Made by a program: the position numbers and the translations under genes. The notes under the pieces are model-generated. The model ran no database searches, was not told where the DNA came from, and worked only from the letters and a program-made list of their open reading frames with translations. From positions 62,001-126,000 of the forward strand of contig CAVWUA010000007.1 of the NCBI GenBank assembly GCA_963758025.1: DNA of 64,000 nt, read 5' to 3'. Source of the DNA: CAVWUA01 sp963758025. GTDB taxonomy: Bacteria; Planctomycetota; Planctomycetia; Isosphaerales; Isosphaeraceae. Of the stretch, positions 25,701 through 36,824 are shown piece by piece (within the stretch, counting starts at the first letter, position 1; every line of letters starts with the position of its first letter).

Positions 25701-28700
25701 CCCCGCCTCCTGATCCGGCAAGGGGACCGTCCGGCGAATCAAGAGCGTGTGAGTGCCGGAGCCGGAGACCGGAACGCTGGCCATCTGCCCACCGGGTTCG
25801 ACCCGCACCGGCACATCCTCGCCGTCGAGCGTGGCCGAGAGATCGCGCCCGGCACCGATGGGAAAGTTCCAGGAGGTGGGGGATTCCCCCTTGCTCCAGA
25901 GTTCCAACCGGCTCTCAACAACGGCGGTCCCCTCGTCACCGAGCGTCATCTGATGGATCGCGTCGGAGGCCCCCAACGTCGTCTCCGGGTGGGTCTGGCG
26001 CGGATGGGCCCAGACGCGCAGGCGTTCGTAGTCGGACAGCAGGAGGATCACCTTCGGCTGTTCCGTGTCCGGCTCATCGGGGAAGACGGCCAGAATGCGA
26101 TCCTCCGCCATCGGGGAGGTGACATCCTGAGCCCCCCGGACGGCCAGGGACACCAGCGAGAGCAGGGCCGCCAGCATCAGCGCGGCCTCGGCCCCGGATC
26201 GGCGAGCCGGAGTGGCCGTGGAGCCAACCGCGGAGGACGGGGTGTGATCGTGGCTGCGACGGAGCGGTCTCAAGGATGCCCCTAGCCAGTACGCCGCCGT
26301 CGCCAGCGCACCTCCGACCACCCCCACGGCCGCATCCGCGATCACCCACGAGGCCAGACTCGCGGCCAGGACCGCTCCGAACAACAACATCGACAATCCC
26401 CGCAAGCGCGTCGGGGCGGGCAGGCGACGGGTGGCAATTCCCAGGGCGAACACTCCCAGGCCGATCGTCCAGGCCCACGCGGTTTGCGTGCGCCGGCGGA
26501 TGAGTTGAATCGCCACGTGCCGATCCGGCCAGCCCAGGGTTTCAAAACGCTGGATCGTCCAGCCGCTCGCGGGTCGCCGACCGTCCTGGTTGGGACCTTC
26601 GGGCATCGGGCCAGGCGTGGATTCCCCCAGCCAGCGCGGGACCGACTGGAATCGATCCGATGGCCCAGCCCCCTCGCCGGCCGCCGTGCGCAAGACGATG
26701 GCCCAGGCGTTATCCCGTGCCTCCTCGTCGAACCCTTCCCAGAGCCCGCGCTCGACCTCGGCGGGCGTGGTGATCAACAACACGCCCCCCACGGGAACGA
26801 CGGTCAGGCCCAGGGGACGGAGCCAGGCCAGGGCGGTTGCCCCCGGCAAGGGGGACTCGACCCGCAAAGGCAAGGCGCGCGTCCGGGGACCACATCCCGC
26901 GTCCTCCAACGCGGCCCGATCGACGACGATCGGCCAGCGCCCGGCGTCCCAGCGGGTGAACAGATCGCCGAGGCGAATCTCATCCTCTTCCTCGCGCTCG
27001 GCCAGTTCGTCGAGTTCCCTCAAGATGGCCGCACGCGCGGTCCGGGACGCCGTCTCGTCCGCGCCGGAAGAGAGCCGGGGCCAGGGAGCCAGGAACCGCC
27101 GGGGCCAGGAGGTCGTCGTGGAAGGCTCGGAATGGACGAGGCGTGAGCCAACGTCCTGAACCTCCAGACCATCGGACAAGAGGACTTGCCAGGTCAGAGC
27201 CATGCAGGGCAGCGAGAACGAGGGACGTTCCGGCCGTTGCGTGTGGCGGTCCGCGTCTGGGCGTGGTTCGGTCGTGTAGTCGAGCGTGACCGTGCAAATC
27301 GGCCGGGTCGTCGTCGGCATCGGCAAGGGAACCGAGAGGGTCGTCCCGTCGTGGTTTGGCGTCACGGGCCGCTCGTCCAGCAGGACTGCGCTGAACGTCC
27401 GCCCCCTTCGGCAGGATGATCCCCAGGTCGTGCGCACCCGTCGAGGCAACCCGCACGCTCAGGCGGTTCGGCACCGGGCCGGACGGCAACCCGCCCCGGG
27501 TGGTGAGAATCGCCTCCTGGATCACCCCGCCCTCATGAACCGCGTCGAGCGCCTCGGTCCGGAGGACCAGCCGCGCCTGCTTGCTGGCGAAGCCCAGGGC
27601 GTGCGCCAGGCGGTGCCTCGCATCAACGGGACTGGTGACGGCCGGGGTGGCGGTTCCGGCTTGTGAGGACGGCAAGACCGGCGCAGGGTCAGTCCCGGAT
27701 CGAGCCGCCGCAGCCCCCTCGTCGCGACCGAGGACCGCAGCGTCCGCTCGACGACGACCAGCACGGTCCCTTCGGAACGAAAAGGGTCGGCCAGGGTCAG
27801 TAACGGGATCGACCCTTGCCCTTTCCAGTCGGTCTCGATCCGGGCCAGGAGGGTCGTCCGGCTCCGGGTGGGGTGCGGAAGCTCCAGTTCCCAGGCCGAG
27901 CCGTCGCCGGGGAAACCGTGGGACGGTCGATCCTCGGGGGAGATCGGGCGGGCCGCGATCGGTGGCCCGGCCTCGTCCTCGACCAGGCGCCACTCCGGCG
28001 ACGGCTCGATCGTCTCGCTCAGATGGATCGGAATCCGGCGGACCGCCCCCTCGGCCGGATCAACCGTGACCCGCGCTTCGAGCAACATCCGGCCATCTCC
28101 GACCGTCACCGTCTCCAGCACGCGCGCCGAGGGGGGAGCCGGCGTCCGGGAAATTTCTACCTGGGCCTGGCCGTCCGGGTCGATCCAACGCCAGGCCAAG
28201 GCCTCGACCTCGGACGGTCCGGTCGGCTCAAACGTCACGTTCGAGGGTTCGATCCAGGCCAGGCCCCGCGCCTCGGTGGGCCAGATTCTCAGGCCCGGGT
28301 CGGTGCGGGCCACCCAGCGCTCGTCGGCGATGCGGGCGCCGACCGGCTGGACCTTTGGCAAGGCGAGCGTATCCGATCGGCCGGCGCCGGCGATCGTCGC
28401 GGAAAGCCTCACCCGAACGTCGCCCATCAGCTCGACCGAAGGGGGCGGATAGATGAGCACGCGCGTTCCACCCCCGACACGCGGCTCAGTCTGCCAGGTC
28501 GTCGGCTCGTCAATCCCATCGATCTGAACCTGGTCGGGAGCCCAGTAGGGCGGCAGGTCCACCGCGAGCGTGAGTAACCGACCCTTCGGGATCGACCAGG
28601 TGAGCAACGCCCGGAGCCGGGGGGACTCTCGCCCGAGCAACAACAGGCCCTGGACCTCGGCCGTGGCATCCGGGCGCGGCTCGCGGAACGTCAGCTCCGC

Positions 28701-29919
28701 GACCGAGCGCGGCGTCTGCGCTTCGAAGGCGATGACGAGCTGATCTTTCCGCGCGTCGTTCGCCGCCTCGGCCTCGATCGGGGGCGGGAGTCACCCGGAG
28801 ACCGGCGCGGGCCTGGCAGTTTTCCAGAACGCGGGCCGGACCGATCCGCACGGTCGTCCGACCGCCGGTCCACGTCGCGTCCAGCGGGCGGGCGGCGGGA
28901 ACGTTCCACGTCCCGACGTCCGGCACGGGAGCAACCGCCCGGATCGTGATCGGGGTCGGCCCATCGATCTCATCCGAGAGCCGAACCGAGAGCCGGGCCG
29001 TGGCGCCTGACGCATCGACCGAGAAGCCGGTGACGCCCGGACCGGTCACCTCGATGACTTCCAGGCTGGGGTCAAGCTCCACGCGGAGCCGGCGCGATCC
29101 TCCCTCGCCCGGATCGACCGTCCAGTCCGCCCGCCAGGTCGCCAGGGCTTTCTCGATCGTGATCTCGGTCGGCCCACCAATCCAGACCCTCGGGATCGGA
29201 CTGGCCTCTCCCCCGGACGTCTTCGATCGAAGCCGCAGATCGACCACGCCCCCGGGACCATCGAACCGCCACGACTGACGCCCTGGTGCCGAACCTGGCC
29301 CCGGACCTTGGCGGATTCCAGGAGGTCCCTCGGGGACGAGGTCGTTCGGAAGGTCGAGGATGAGCGACACGGCATCGAGCCGGGGCAAGCCCAGGGCGAA
29401 GACCCGGCCTTCGGAACCGATCCGCGCGCGAAGTTGCCAGGCGAGCGTCACGGTTTTCCGTCCTCCCGGCTCCAGCCAGAGCGCGGCGCGGCCGTCGTCG
29501 GAAGCGCGCAACGTCACCGACTCCGCGGGCATCGCGTCGATGGCCGGGGTCCAGGGGACGAGTTCCAGAGGGGACGAGCGTTCGCGGGGACTTTCGATCA
29601 AGAGTTCTGACCGGCCCCGGAGCATACCGTCTTCCCAGCGCGCTTCGTGCCGCGCCCGGATCAGACGCGGGCCGTCCAGACGCGACCGCGCCGCGAACGC
29701 CTCGTGTGCCGAGCGGAGCAGGGCCTCGAATTCCTCGACCGGCAGGACCCGCAACGGCTCACCCTTCGGGAAGGCGTCCGCGACCTTCTCGGGGGGGACC
29801 CGCACGCGGACCACCTGCGGAGGGCCCGCCCCGAGCGACAGGACCACCAGCAGGGCGAGAGCCAGCCCCGTGGCTCTCGCACGGTTTCTGGTTCGGGAAC
29901 GCCGGTCATTGATCCGCAT
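22794..29919 (-). CDS. Giant secreted/membrane protein, about 2375 aa, unknown function (three frame breaks)
   Basis: Begins MRINDRRSRTRNRARATGLA, then a hydrophobic signal (LALLVVLSLGAG), and continues as a long chain of beta-sandwich-like segments such as VVRVRVPPEKVADAFPKGEP, PTEITIEKALATWRADWTVD and GRMLLEARVTVDP. Two or three transmembrane segments lie near residue 1150 (TAWAWTIGLGVFALGIATRR) and 1250 (AALMLAALLSLVSLAV). A second very large beta-rich region follows, ending with two C-terminal helices (VVLAVVLAVVLLLARTLSL; VAALASLGAGPWASGATLLA). No catalytic motif is recognised. The frame changes near 28788, 27690 and 27400, with homogeneous composition on both sides. ATG 29919 follows GGAG and sits right after the stop of the upstream giant gene, so translation is coupled. 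It probably forms an envelope complex with that partner. Confidence 0.7.
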
Positions 29920-29921
29920 TG

Positions 29922-32900
29922 TCAATGCTCCGGTCTCATCGCCGAGGAACCGCGTCCCAGGGGACTTTCCGCGGGCAGCGGGTTCACCGGGGCCGGGATG
30001 TGCTCGATCGTCGTGCCGGCTCGGGCGCGGACGACCGTCGATTCGTCCGATCCGACGGCCGGGGTCAGGTCGCGGGTGGAGCCTGTCGAGCCGGGGCGTT
30101 GAACGAGGCTCGATTCACCAAACAACGGCGCGGGGGATTGCCGTCGCTCAACCAGGCGCTGGGTCACGGCGGCCACCAGGGTCAGGAACAAGCCGACCAT
30201 CGAGGACTGGATCGCCAGCCAGGTGATGCTCGGCTCCAGGGCGGCCGCCGCCGCCAAAGCCGCGGCCGGAGCGATCAACCAGAGCAACCGGCCGGGCGGC
30301 CTCCAGACCAGCAGAACGACCCCCAGCGCCAGGGCCATTCCCGAACAAAGCGCCACCAGCAACGCACGCGATTGGATCGACGGTCGCAAGGATCGCGGTG
30401 CTCCTGGCCTGCCGAACAGGTAGCCATGCGAACCCCCGCGCTGATCGTCCGCCACGGCACCGGCGAGCCGCCCCTGCGCGGACGGACCGCCCACCCAGTC
30501 CTCCAGATCGCTCGCCGATTTCCAGGGGCGGCGTTTCCAGACGTAGCCGTCCCAGTACCACTGGTTCTCGTCGGTCCAGCCGCCGGGAACCCCCACCAGA
30601 GCGCGGTTCCAGGGCACGCGGACCTCCCAGAGCGTCTGCTGCACGGTCCCACCGTCCAGCAATCGGGGGGCGCCCCAGCCATGCCGGGCGACCTCCTCCG
30701 GCGCGATGACGTACTCCAGGCCGACGAGCACCGGCCCCGGTGGGTTGTCCGGCAGCCGGATGCGGTCGCCGGCCTCGCGTGGAAGTCGCTCCCGTTCGAC
30801 GATCGGATCGTTGCCGACCCGCGCCCGAACCCACTCGGCCCCCTCGGGAAGAGCGACCGAGAGCGAGCCTTCATGCGTCTCGACTCGATACCAGGCGGCA
30901 ACCCGTACGCCGCCGTCCGGCCCCTGGACGGTGCGCAGCCAGAGCCGCGAGGCGACCAGGCTCGGCATCGGGGCCAGGGCCAGGGCCGTGGCCTGGATGG
31001 GCGGCGGTCCCGAGCCGGTTTCCGGACCGGTCCACGACAACCGCACGGGCGGCCCGCCGTCGCGCACGGAGGCCAGGTCGGGGTTCGCCGCGTGGACCCA
31101 CCCGGGTCCGTCCGCGGCCAGCCGGATTCCCGGATCGGCTTTCACCTGAACCTGCGCCGGGGAGGCGGAACCCGGCTCGATGTGGACCCAGGGAAGCTCC
31201 AGTCTCGTCGCCTGATCGGGCGAGAGCCCCGGTTCCAGCGGCAGGCGATACTGAAACCGCAGTTGCACCGTGTCGGTCACTTCCCGGCTGAGACTCAAGC
31301 GGTAATGCACCGTCCCGTCGGGGTCGATCCCCAACCGCTCACGTCCGGCGACCTCATCGCCGGAGAGTTCCCAGCGTCCTTCAATCGCGGCCGGCACGGC
31401 CACGTCGATCCGGGACAGCGTGCCGTTGCGTACATGGCAAACGCAGGTCTGGCGGCTATCGAGCCGTCGGCGTTCGACCAGGACCGTCAGGGTCGTCTCA
31501 TGGTGGATCGTCCGCGATCGAACGGCCACATGCACGGGAAGCGTCTCGGCGTTTTCCTCATGGCGGAGCCAGAGCGCGGGGGCCGCGCCGGCGGCAGGTC
31601 GCTCCTCGGGCCAGACCCAGTCCGTCGGCGCCTCGGGACCGAGTGGGGCGAACGCTCCCGCGTCGCCCGCGGAGTTTCCCTCCTCGGCCAGGTCCACCGA
31701 GACATTCCGCGCGGCCAGGACCGCGATCGTTCCTCCCCGCCAGGAGGCCCCCCGAGGCGCGAACAGACCGATTGGGACCGTCCGCTCGGGGTCGATCCGC
31801 TGACGGCCCTGGAGATGAATCGCGAATGTCCCGTCCTCGCGTGCCTTCTCCGTGAGCGACAGGACCAGCGTATGCGCTGTGCTCTCCGGTTCGAGCGGTG
31901 ACGAGGCCTCCAGCTCGTGATGCGAGGCGATGGTTGCCTCCGGTCCGACGGACTCCAGCTCCAGGCCCTCGGGCATGCGCAGGCGAAGTTCGAAGATCCG
32001 TCCGCGCGTGACCTGATAGTTCAGCAGCGTATCGATCCGCGCGGAGGCCGGTTCGACGGCGACGGTCGTCCGCCCCTCCACGCGCACGGTCGGCGGCGAG
32101 GGATCGACCCGGATGTTCAGGTCGAACGGCTGCGAGACGAACTGATAGGCGAGCACCGTCGATGGGCGTGTGCGGAGGCTATCGGGCAGTTCGCTGCGAG
32201 GGTCGATCTGGCGGAGGCCCCGCCCCGCATCGCCGCTGATCCAGAGATCCCCTCCCCGGGCAATCGCCAGGACACCCGACTGCGCGATGGCATGAGCCAG
32301 CGGCACGCCGCTGTAGACGAGCCGCGTGGCGGCCCCGGCCGAGAGGGAGCGGCGGGTCGTCACCCCCAAACGCAACGGGGTCCCCGGGCGCAGGGGTTCC
32401 ACCAGGGGAATGGTCACGATCCCGGTGCGTGGGTCGCGCTTTCCTTCGATCGGCAACGGCTGGTCGTGCAGGTCGAGACTCAGTAACTCGTCGGCCTGGT
32501 CGAGCCGCAATTCCAGGCTGCGGGCGGCGCCTCGCTCGCATTTGACCACCCAGGAGGAGCGGGCCATGAAGGTGCCGCGGTTGATGTCGATGGCAATTTC
32601 TCCCTGAGCCATGAGCACCGGCGGCCCGGCGTCGCCCGGTTCGACCGCGACGCGCCACGTGAGGTCGAGCTGGCGGCGGGCCGGCAGGCTGGCCTGGATC
32701 CGCTTGCGCTGGCCCCCCTCGATGGCCGAGACGTCCAGCGGCTCCTTCGGTCCGGCCTCGGCCTCGATGACCTCCGCGGGCACGTTCAGGGAAACGCGTG
32801 TCGAGGCCGCCTCCGGGATCACCAGTTCCAGATGCTGCCCGACGGCGTCCGACCTGATCGGCACCTTCGTCGCAACCCGGACCGAATGCCGCCCGGCCCC

Positions 32901-33474
32901 TTCCAGTCGGACCTGCCAGACGTTCTCCACCTCGCGCAGATCCAGTTCCGTGTTGCCCTCGCGGGCGCCGGTGACAATCTGACCGTCCAGGTGGATCGGC
33001 ACCCACTCCGCGCCGTCCCCTTCCAGGGAGATCACGATCTCGATGTTATTCAGGTACGCGAGCTCGTCGATGATTTCTCCCTGGACCGCGACCTTCTCGA
33101 CGACCGCCTTGCGCGCCGACACGGCGGGCGCCTGGGGCACGGCCTCACCGGTCAGTTGCCGGAACTGGGCACCGCTGAGGATGACGAAATCCGGGTTCTG
33201 GAGCCGATCCAGGAGCGTCATCGGGTCGATCGACCCGTCCTTGAACAGATAGATCGGCGGCGACGTGGACCGGGGCCGTGTCCGCGGGGACCTGCACCGG
33301 CGCCGGGGCGTCCTCCGGGGACGGAACCGGTTCCTCACCCCGCGCGGCGGGGGTCAGGATCAACGCCCCGAACAGCAGGGCGCGGCGGATCGCGTGCCGA
33401 TCGAGACGGAACAGCAACGGGGTAACACCTGGATCGGGTGAAGGAAATCGGTTGCGGACCAAAAGGCGAACCAC
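29922..33474 (-). CDS. Giant secreted/membrane protein, about 1184 aa, unknown function (one frame break)
   Basis: N-terminal part has a signal-like helix (RALLFGALILTPAARG) and a Pro/Ala-rich linker. After a shift near 33262 it reads PPIYLFKDGSIDPMTLLDRL, then DFVILSGAQFRQLTGEAVPQ, followed by long beta-rich repeats with ELDLREVENVWQVRLEGAG, FDLNIRVDPSPPTVRVEGRT and VDLAEEGNSAGD. An aromatic stretch DENQWYWDGYVWKRRPWKS precedes three C-terminal transmembrane segments at about residues 1035-1105 and a cytoplasmic tail. No enzyme signature was found. The organisation resembles the next gene, which starts at its stop codon, suggesting related partners made together. The upstream neighbour is the inositol monophosphatase gene, 174 bases away. 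Confidence 0.7.
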
Positions 33475-33648
33475 CCGCCTGCCGGTATGCCGGAGAGGGC
33501 CGTCGCCACCGCGTCAAGGCGATATGTCGGCCATACCACTATACCATCCAACAAACCCCGCCGTCACCTCCCCGCTTACCCTTCCGGCAAGGTTGACGGG
33601 ACGGCCGGGTCCAAGTCGTGACCCGACCGGCACTTCCAACCGGGACGA

Positions 33649-34467
33649 TCAGGCGTCCAATCCGGCGGCGGGGTCCCTTGGCCAGGCCTCGGCGATGGCA
33701 CGCAGGGCCTCCTCATGGACCCGGCCGTTGGTGGCGAGGATCTCGGGACGGTCCACGACATAAGGCCCCCCATCGAGCGCGGTGACGGTCCCCCCCGCTT
33801 CTCGGATCAGCACGACACCGGCGGCGGCGTCCCACGGGTGCATGGCGGTGGCGTAACAGACGTCGAACCCTCCCGAGCCGACCGTCGCCAGGTTCCAGGC
33901 CGAGCAGCCCGTCCGTCGGACCGAGTGCGTGCCGGTCGAGAACCGACCCATCAGGGCGAGTTGCCGTTCCGCGTCGGCGGCGAAGTTCGTGGGCATGCCG
34001 CAGGCGATCAGGCTGACACCCAGCCGGTCCGCCTCACTGACGCGCACCGGGCGGCCGTTGACCGTCGTCCCCCTTCCCTTCGAGGCGCTGTGGAGCGTGC
34101 CGAGCAAGGGCTGATGAACGACGCCGACCACCAGTTCCCCCTCATGCTCCAGCGCGATCGACACGCACCAGAGCGGTGCGCCGTGGGCGAAGTTGATCGT
34201 GCCGTCCAGGGGATCGACGATCCAGCGCCAGGGGTTCCCGGCCTGCGCGACGACCCCCTCCTCCTCGGCCAGCAACGTGTGATCGGGAAACGTCTCGGTC
34301 AACAGCGCGGCAATCCGCCGCTGGCTGGCCAGGTCCGCCTCGGTGATGAGGTCCCAGGGGGCCTTCTCCCGCGCCGCGACATGGCCGAAGGCATCGAGCA
34401 AGATCCTCCCCGCTTCCCGCGCCGCCTGCTCGGCCCACTCGCGCTGCTCTCGATAGCGATCGCTCAA
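33649..34467 (-). CDS. Inositol monophosphatase family protein
   Basis: 272 residues of the Mg2+-dependent, lithium-sensitive phosphatase family that hydrolyses inositol phosphates or related sugar or nucleotide phosphates. All metal sites are present: LLAEEEG (E68-E70), IVDPLDGTINF with D85 and D88, and HPWDAAAGVVLIREAGG with D213. PWDLITEADLASQRRI is the usual helix before the first site. The protein is soluble and complete. The ATG at 34467 lies 32 bases after the stop of the FecR-like gene, and the giant membrane protein gene follows after 174 bases, so it sits inside the envelope cluster. It may be a chance passenger. Confidence 0.94.
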   Translation of the reverse strand: MSDRYREQREWAEQAAREAGRILLDAFGHVAAREKAPWDLITEADLASQRRIAALLTETFPDHTLLAEEEGVVAQAGNPWRWIVDPLDGTINFAHGAPLWCVSIALEHEGELVVGVVHQPLLGTLHSASKGRGTTVNGRPVRVSEADRLGVSLIACGMPTNFAADAERQLALMGRFSTGTHSVRRTGCSAWNLATVGSGGFDVCYATAMHPWDAAAGVVLIREAGGTVTALDGGPYVVDRPEILATNGRVHEEALRAIAEAWPRDPAAGLDA

Positions 34468-34499
34468 AAAATCGTCCTTTCCGTTGACGAGTCATCCAC

Positions 34500-36429
34500 T
34501 CAAGGGGTCTGCGGGATGCGGATCTTGTTGAGATCGCCGCCCCGGATCAATTCCTGCCAGGCACGTAGCCCCGCGCCTTCCGGAGAGTCCGGATCGTAAC
34601 CGAGGGGGTCGCGCCCGGTCAAAAGCTGCAACTGCTCCAGGGCCAGCTCGTGAATTCCCACGTCGCCGTGGTTGAGCAGCTCCACCAGGCGGACGTAGGT
34701 CTGCGGGTCGTTCGCCTGCTCGGGCGTGAAGCCGACCAGGAGCGCCCGGACCGTCGCGGCCCATTCCTCACCGCCGATCTGGGCGAGGCGCTCGTCGAGC
34801 CGCTCGGCCGCCGCGGGGCTCTGGTCGAGGGTCTCGCGGAGCACGGCGATCGTGGCGCGACGGGTGCCGGGATCGTCCGGCCGGCTCAGGGCCGGGACGA
34901 CGAAATCCAGGTCCCCCATGGCCGCCAGCGCGGTGATGGCGAGCTGGCGGACGCGGACCTGTTCGTCCTCCATCGCCTCGACCAGGGCGCGGATCGGTGA
35001 GATGTCCGGCTGGAAGTAGCGCGGCGAACTGAGCCCCCATCTCCGCCTCGACGGCCGGCGGCGCCAGCTCGGTGACCCACACGGGCGCGCGCTCGGGCTG
35101 CTGGACCACGACCTTTTTCGGCGGCTGGAACTCGATCGTTCCCGGCGCGGTGACGCTCCCCGCCGGCTCGGCCGCCGCCCCCAGGGTCAACGACACGCCG
35201 GACTCGGGCGCATACAGCTTGAGGGTCGGCGCCGAGGGGGTCGGTTCGCCCGGCGCGCGATGCGAGAGCCGCTGCAAACCGATCGGGCCGCTCCCCTCCG
35301 GCTCGATCCGGAGCGCCACCCCTTGAAAGACCACGCCCAGGGGGCCAGGGGTTGCGAGCCGGCCGATCACCGCGCGCCCCTGGACCAGCTCGAACCGGCC
35401 CAGTTCGTCCGCCTCGGCGGGCAAGAGCTGGATCTCGGCTTCACCGATCAGCATGACGGAGAGCGATCCGATCTGAATCGGGTTACGGAACGGCGCGAGG
35501 CTGATGATCCGCTCGCCTGCCCGAAGCGTCGCGTCGGGCGCAAGCTGTTCCCAGGCCCGGCTCTCGGCGTTCCAGCGCAGAAGCACCCCCTCGGTCGCTC
35601 CGACCGAACCGACCGAGCCCGGTGCCACTGGCACGTTCGGTTCCTCGGTGGTCTCGGGTTCCATCGGTTTCGTGGCGTCGCTGGCGACCCGAGGTTCGGC
35701 GGGATTCACCCGCTCGTTGGGCGGGATCGGCAGGGCCGCCAGGGCCTCATTCGGGGAAGGGGTCGCGGTCTTGGCCGGTTCGGGACGAGCATTCGCCTGA
35801 GCAACCACGGCCTTGTCGGCATCGTTTGCCCCGTCGGCTGTCATGTCTTCGGGCGCGGGGACCATCTCTCCGCTGGGGGACAGGCTCCAGGCCGACCAGC
35901 CGAGCAGGATCATCAGCAGGACGGCGGCGAGGACCGGACCGAACCGTTCCAGAGCCGAGCGCCGAGGTGGCTTCGGAGGGGTCCAGGGAGGAACAACCGC
36001 GGCCGCCGTCTCCTTCGGTGGTTGCACCACGCCGCGCGCGACCGCCTCGCGTCCCTTGACCAGCCGATACATGCGTTGCCTGGCCTCGGGCGGCACCTTG
36101 GCTTTCTGACCGATCAGGCTGAGAATCTGGTGGCAACTGGCCACCTCCGCCAGATGAACGTCCGAGGTCAGACAACGACGCTCGTACTCGGCGATCGTCT
36201 CGGGCGCCAGTTCATTGTCGAGGTAGCTGGCCACCAGATTCGGGTCGGAAGCATCCGGCCCCTGGTGGTTCGGCACGGTCAATCGTCGGCGTCGGGTCAC
36301 GCGATGGATGCGCTCCACAAGTTCGTTCGCGAAGGGACTTTCCGTCACCTGTTGACCGATCTGACGGACCTCCGCCGGTGGCAGGGTGTCATCGAGCCAG
36401 GCCAGCAATGTTCTCAAGGTCAGGCGCAT
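34500..36429 (-). CDS. Zinc-finger-like / FecR-like membrane protein with HEAT-repeat C-terminus (one frame break)
   Basis: About 643 residues. The N-terminal cytoplasmic part (MRLTLRTLLAWLDDTLPPAE, then SDPNLVASYLDNELAPETIA and HLAEVASCHQILSLIG) has the His/Cys pattern of planctomycete anti-sigma-type domains. One transmembrane helix (FGPVLAAVLLMILLGWSAWS, about residue 176) is followed by a Pro/Glu-rich linker and a FecR-like beta region (TLRAGERIISLAPFRNPIQI, GRFELVQGRAVIGRL). After a shift near 35025, HEAT-like helices appear (VRVRQLAITALAAMGDLDFV, GIHELALEQLQLLTG). The ATG at 36429 is preceded by GGAGGGG. FecR and zinc-finger anti-sigma proteins usually pair with an ECF sigma factor, but none lies in this window. 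It heads the cluster with inositol monophosphatase and the two giant proteins. Confidence 0.68.
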
Positions 36430-36824
36430 CGGTCAGTCCCCTCCGGAGCCGCGTTCCACAATCCGCTGATGCCCGCTACCTCTGTTAGTGGGCTTCCGTC
36501 GCGCGATCCGTCGCATTTTTTCCGGATTCGGGCTTTCACGGTTCGCCGATGCCCCCTTTGTTCTCACGCTCTGAACCGGACGAGGCCCCCTCTTCGCCCC
36601 GGCGGGGCGGCAGTACATCGCCCGGGGCGTGAGCCCCCTTCGCCCCGGAGGGGCAGCAGTTAATAGCCAGGGCGCGAGCCCCTGGTATACGATCGTCCCG
36701 CGTGTTCCAAGCCCCGGCAGGGGCGACAGTGCGTCCTTGGCGGGACTGTCGCCCCTGCCGGGGCTAGATTTCTAACGTTGCGTTTGCACGTTGCGTTTAC
36801 CGTCCAGGGGCTGACGCCCCATGG
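36430..36824. repeat. Repeat family C: GC-rich palindromic array, intergenic
   Basis: 395 bases without a gene, separating two minus-strand genes. From about 36580 there are several related palindromic units: CGCCCCGGCGGGGCGGCAGT, CGCCCCGGAGGGGCAGCAGT, CCAGGGGCTGACGCCCC, and a 21-bp perfect hairpin (36710-36730 with 36745-36765). The short direct repeat CGTTGCGTTT occurs about 36775-36801. The first part (36430-36570) shows nothing recognisable. Confidence 0.6.
36710..36765. terminator. 21-bp perfect hairpin with 14-nt loop
   Basis: AGCCCCGGCAGGGGCGACAG plus T (36710-36730) is matched exactly by its reverse complement at 36745-36765. It lies inside the family-C stretch and could terminate transcription or be a REP-like repeat. 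Confidence 0.5.

Noticed and set aside
29919..31901. Plus-strand frame of 660 codons over the giant gene
   Set aside because: Antisense to the first giant protein, highly Arg/Gly/Pro-rich and without signal peptide, domain or good ribosome site.
35260..36663. Plus-strand frame of 467 codons
   Set aside because: Antisense to the FecR-like gene and running into the palindrome array; composition unlike a real protein.
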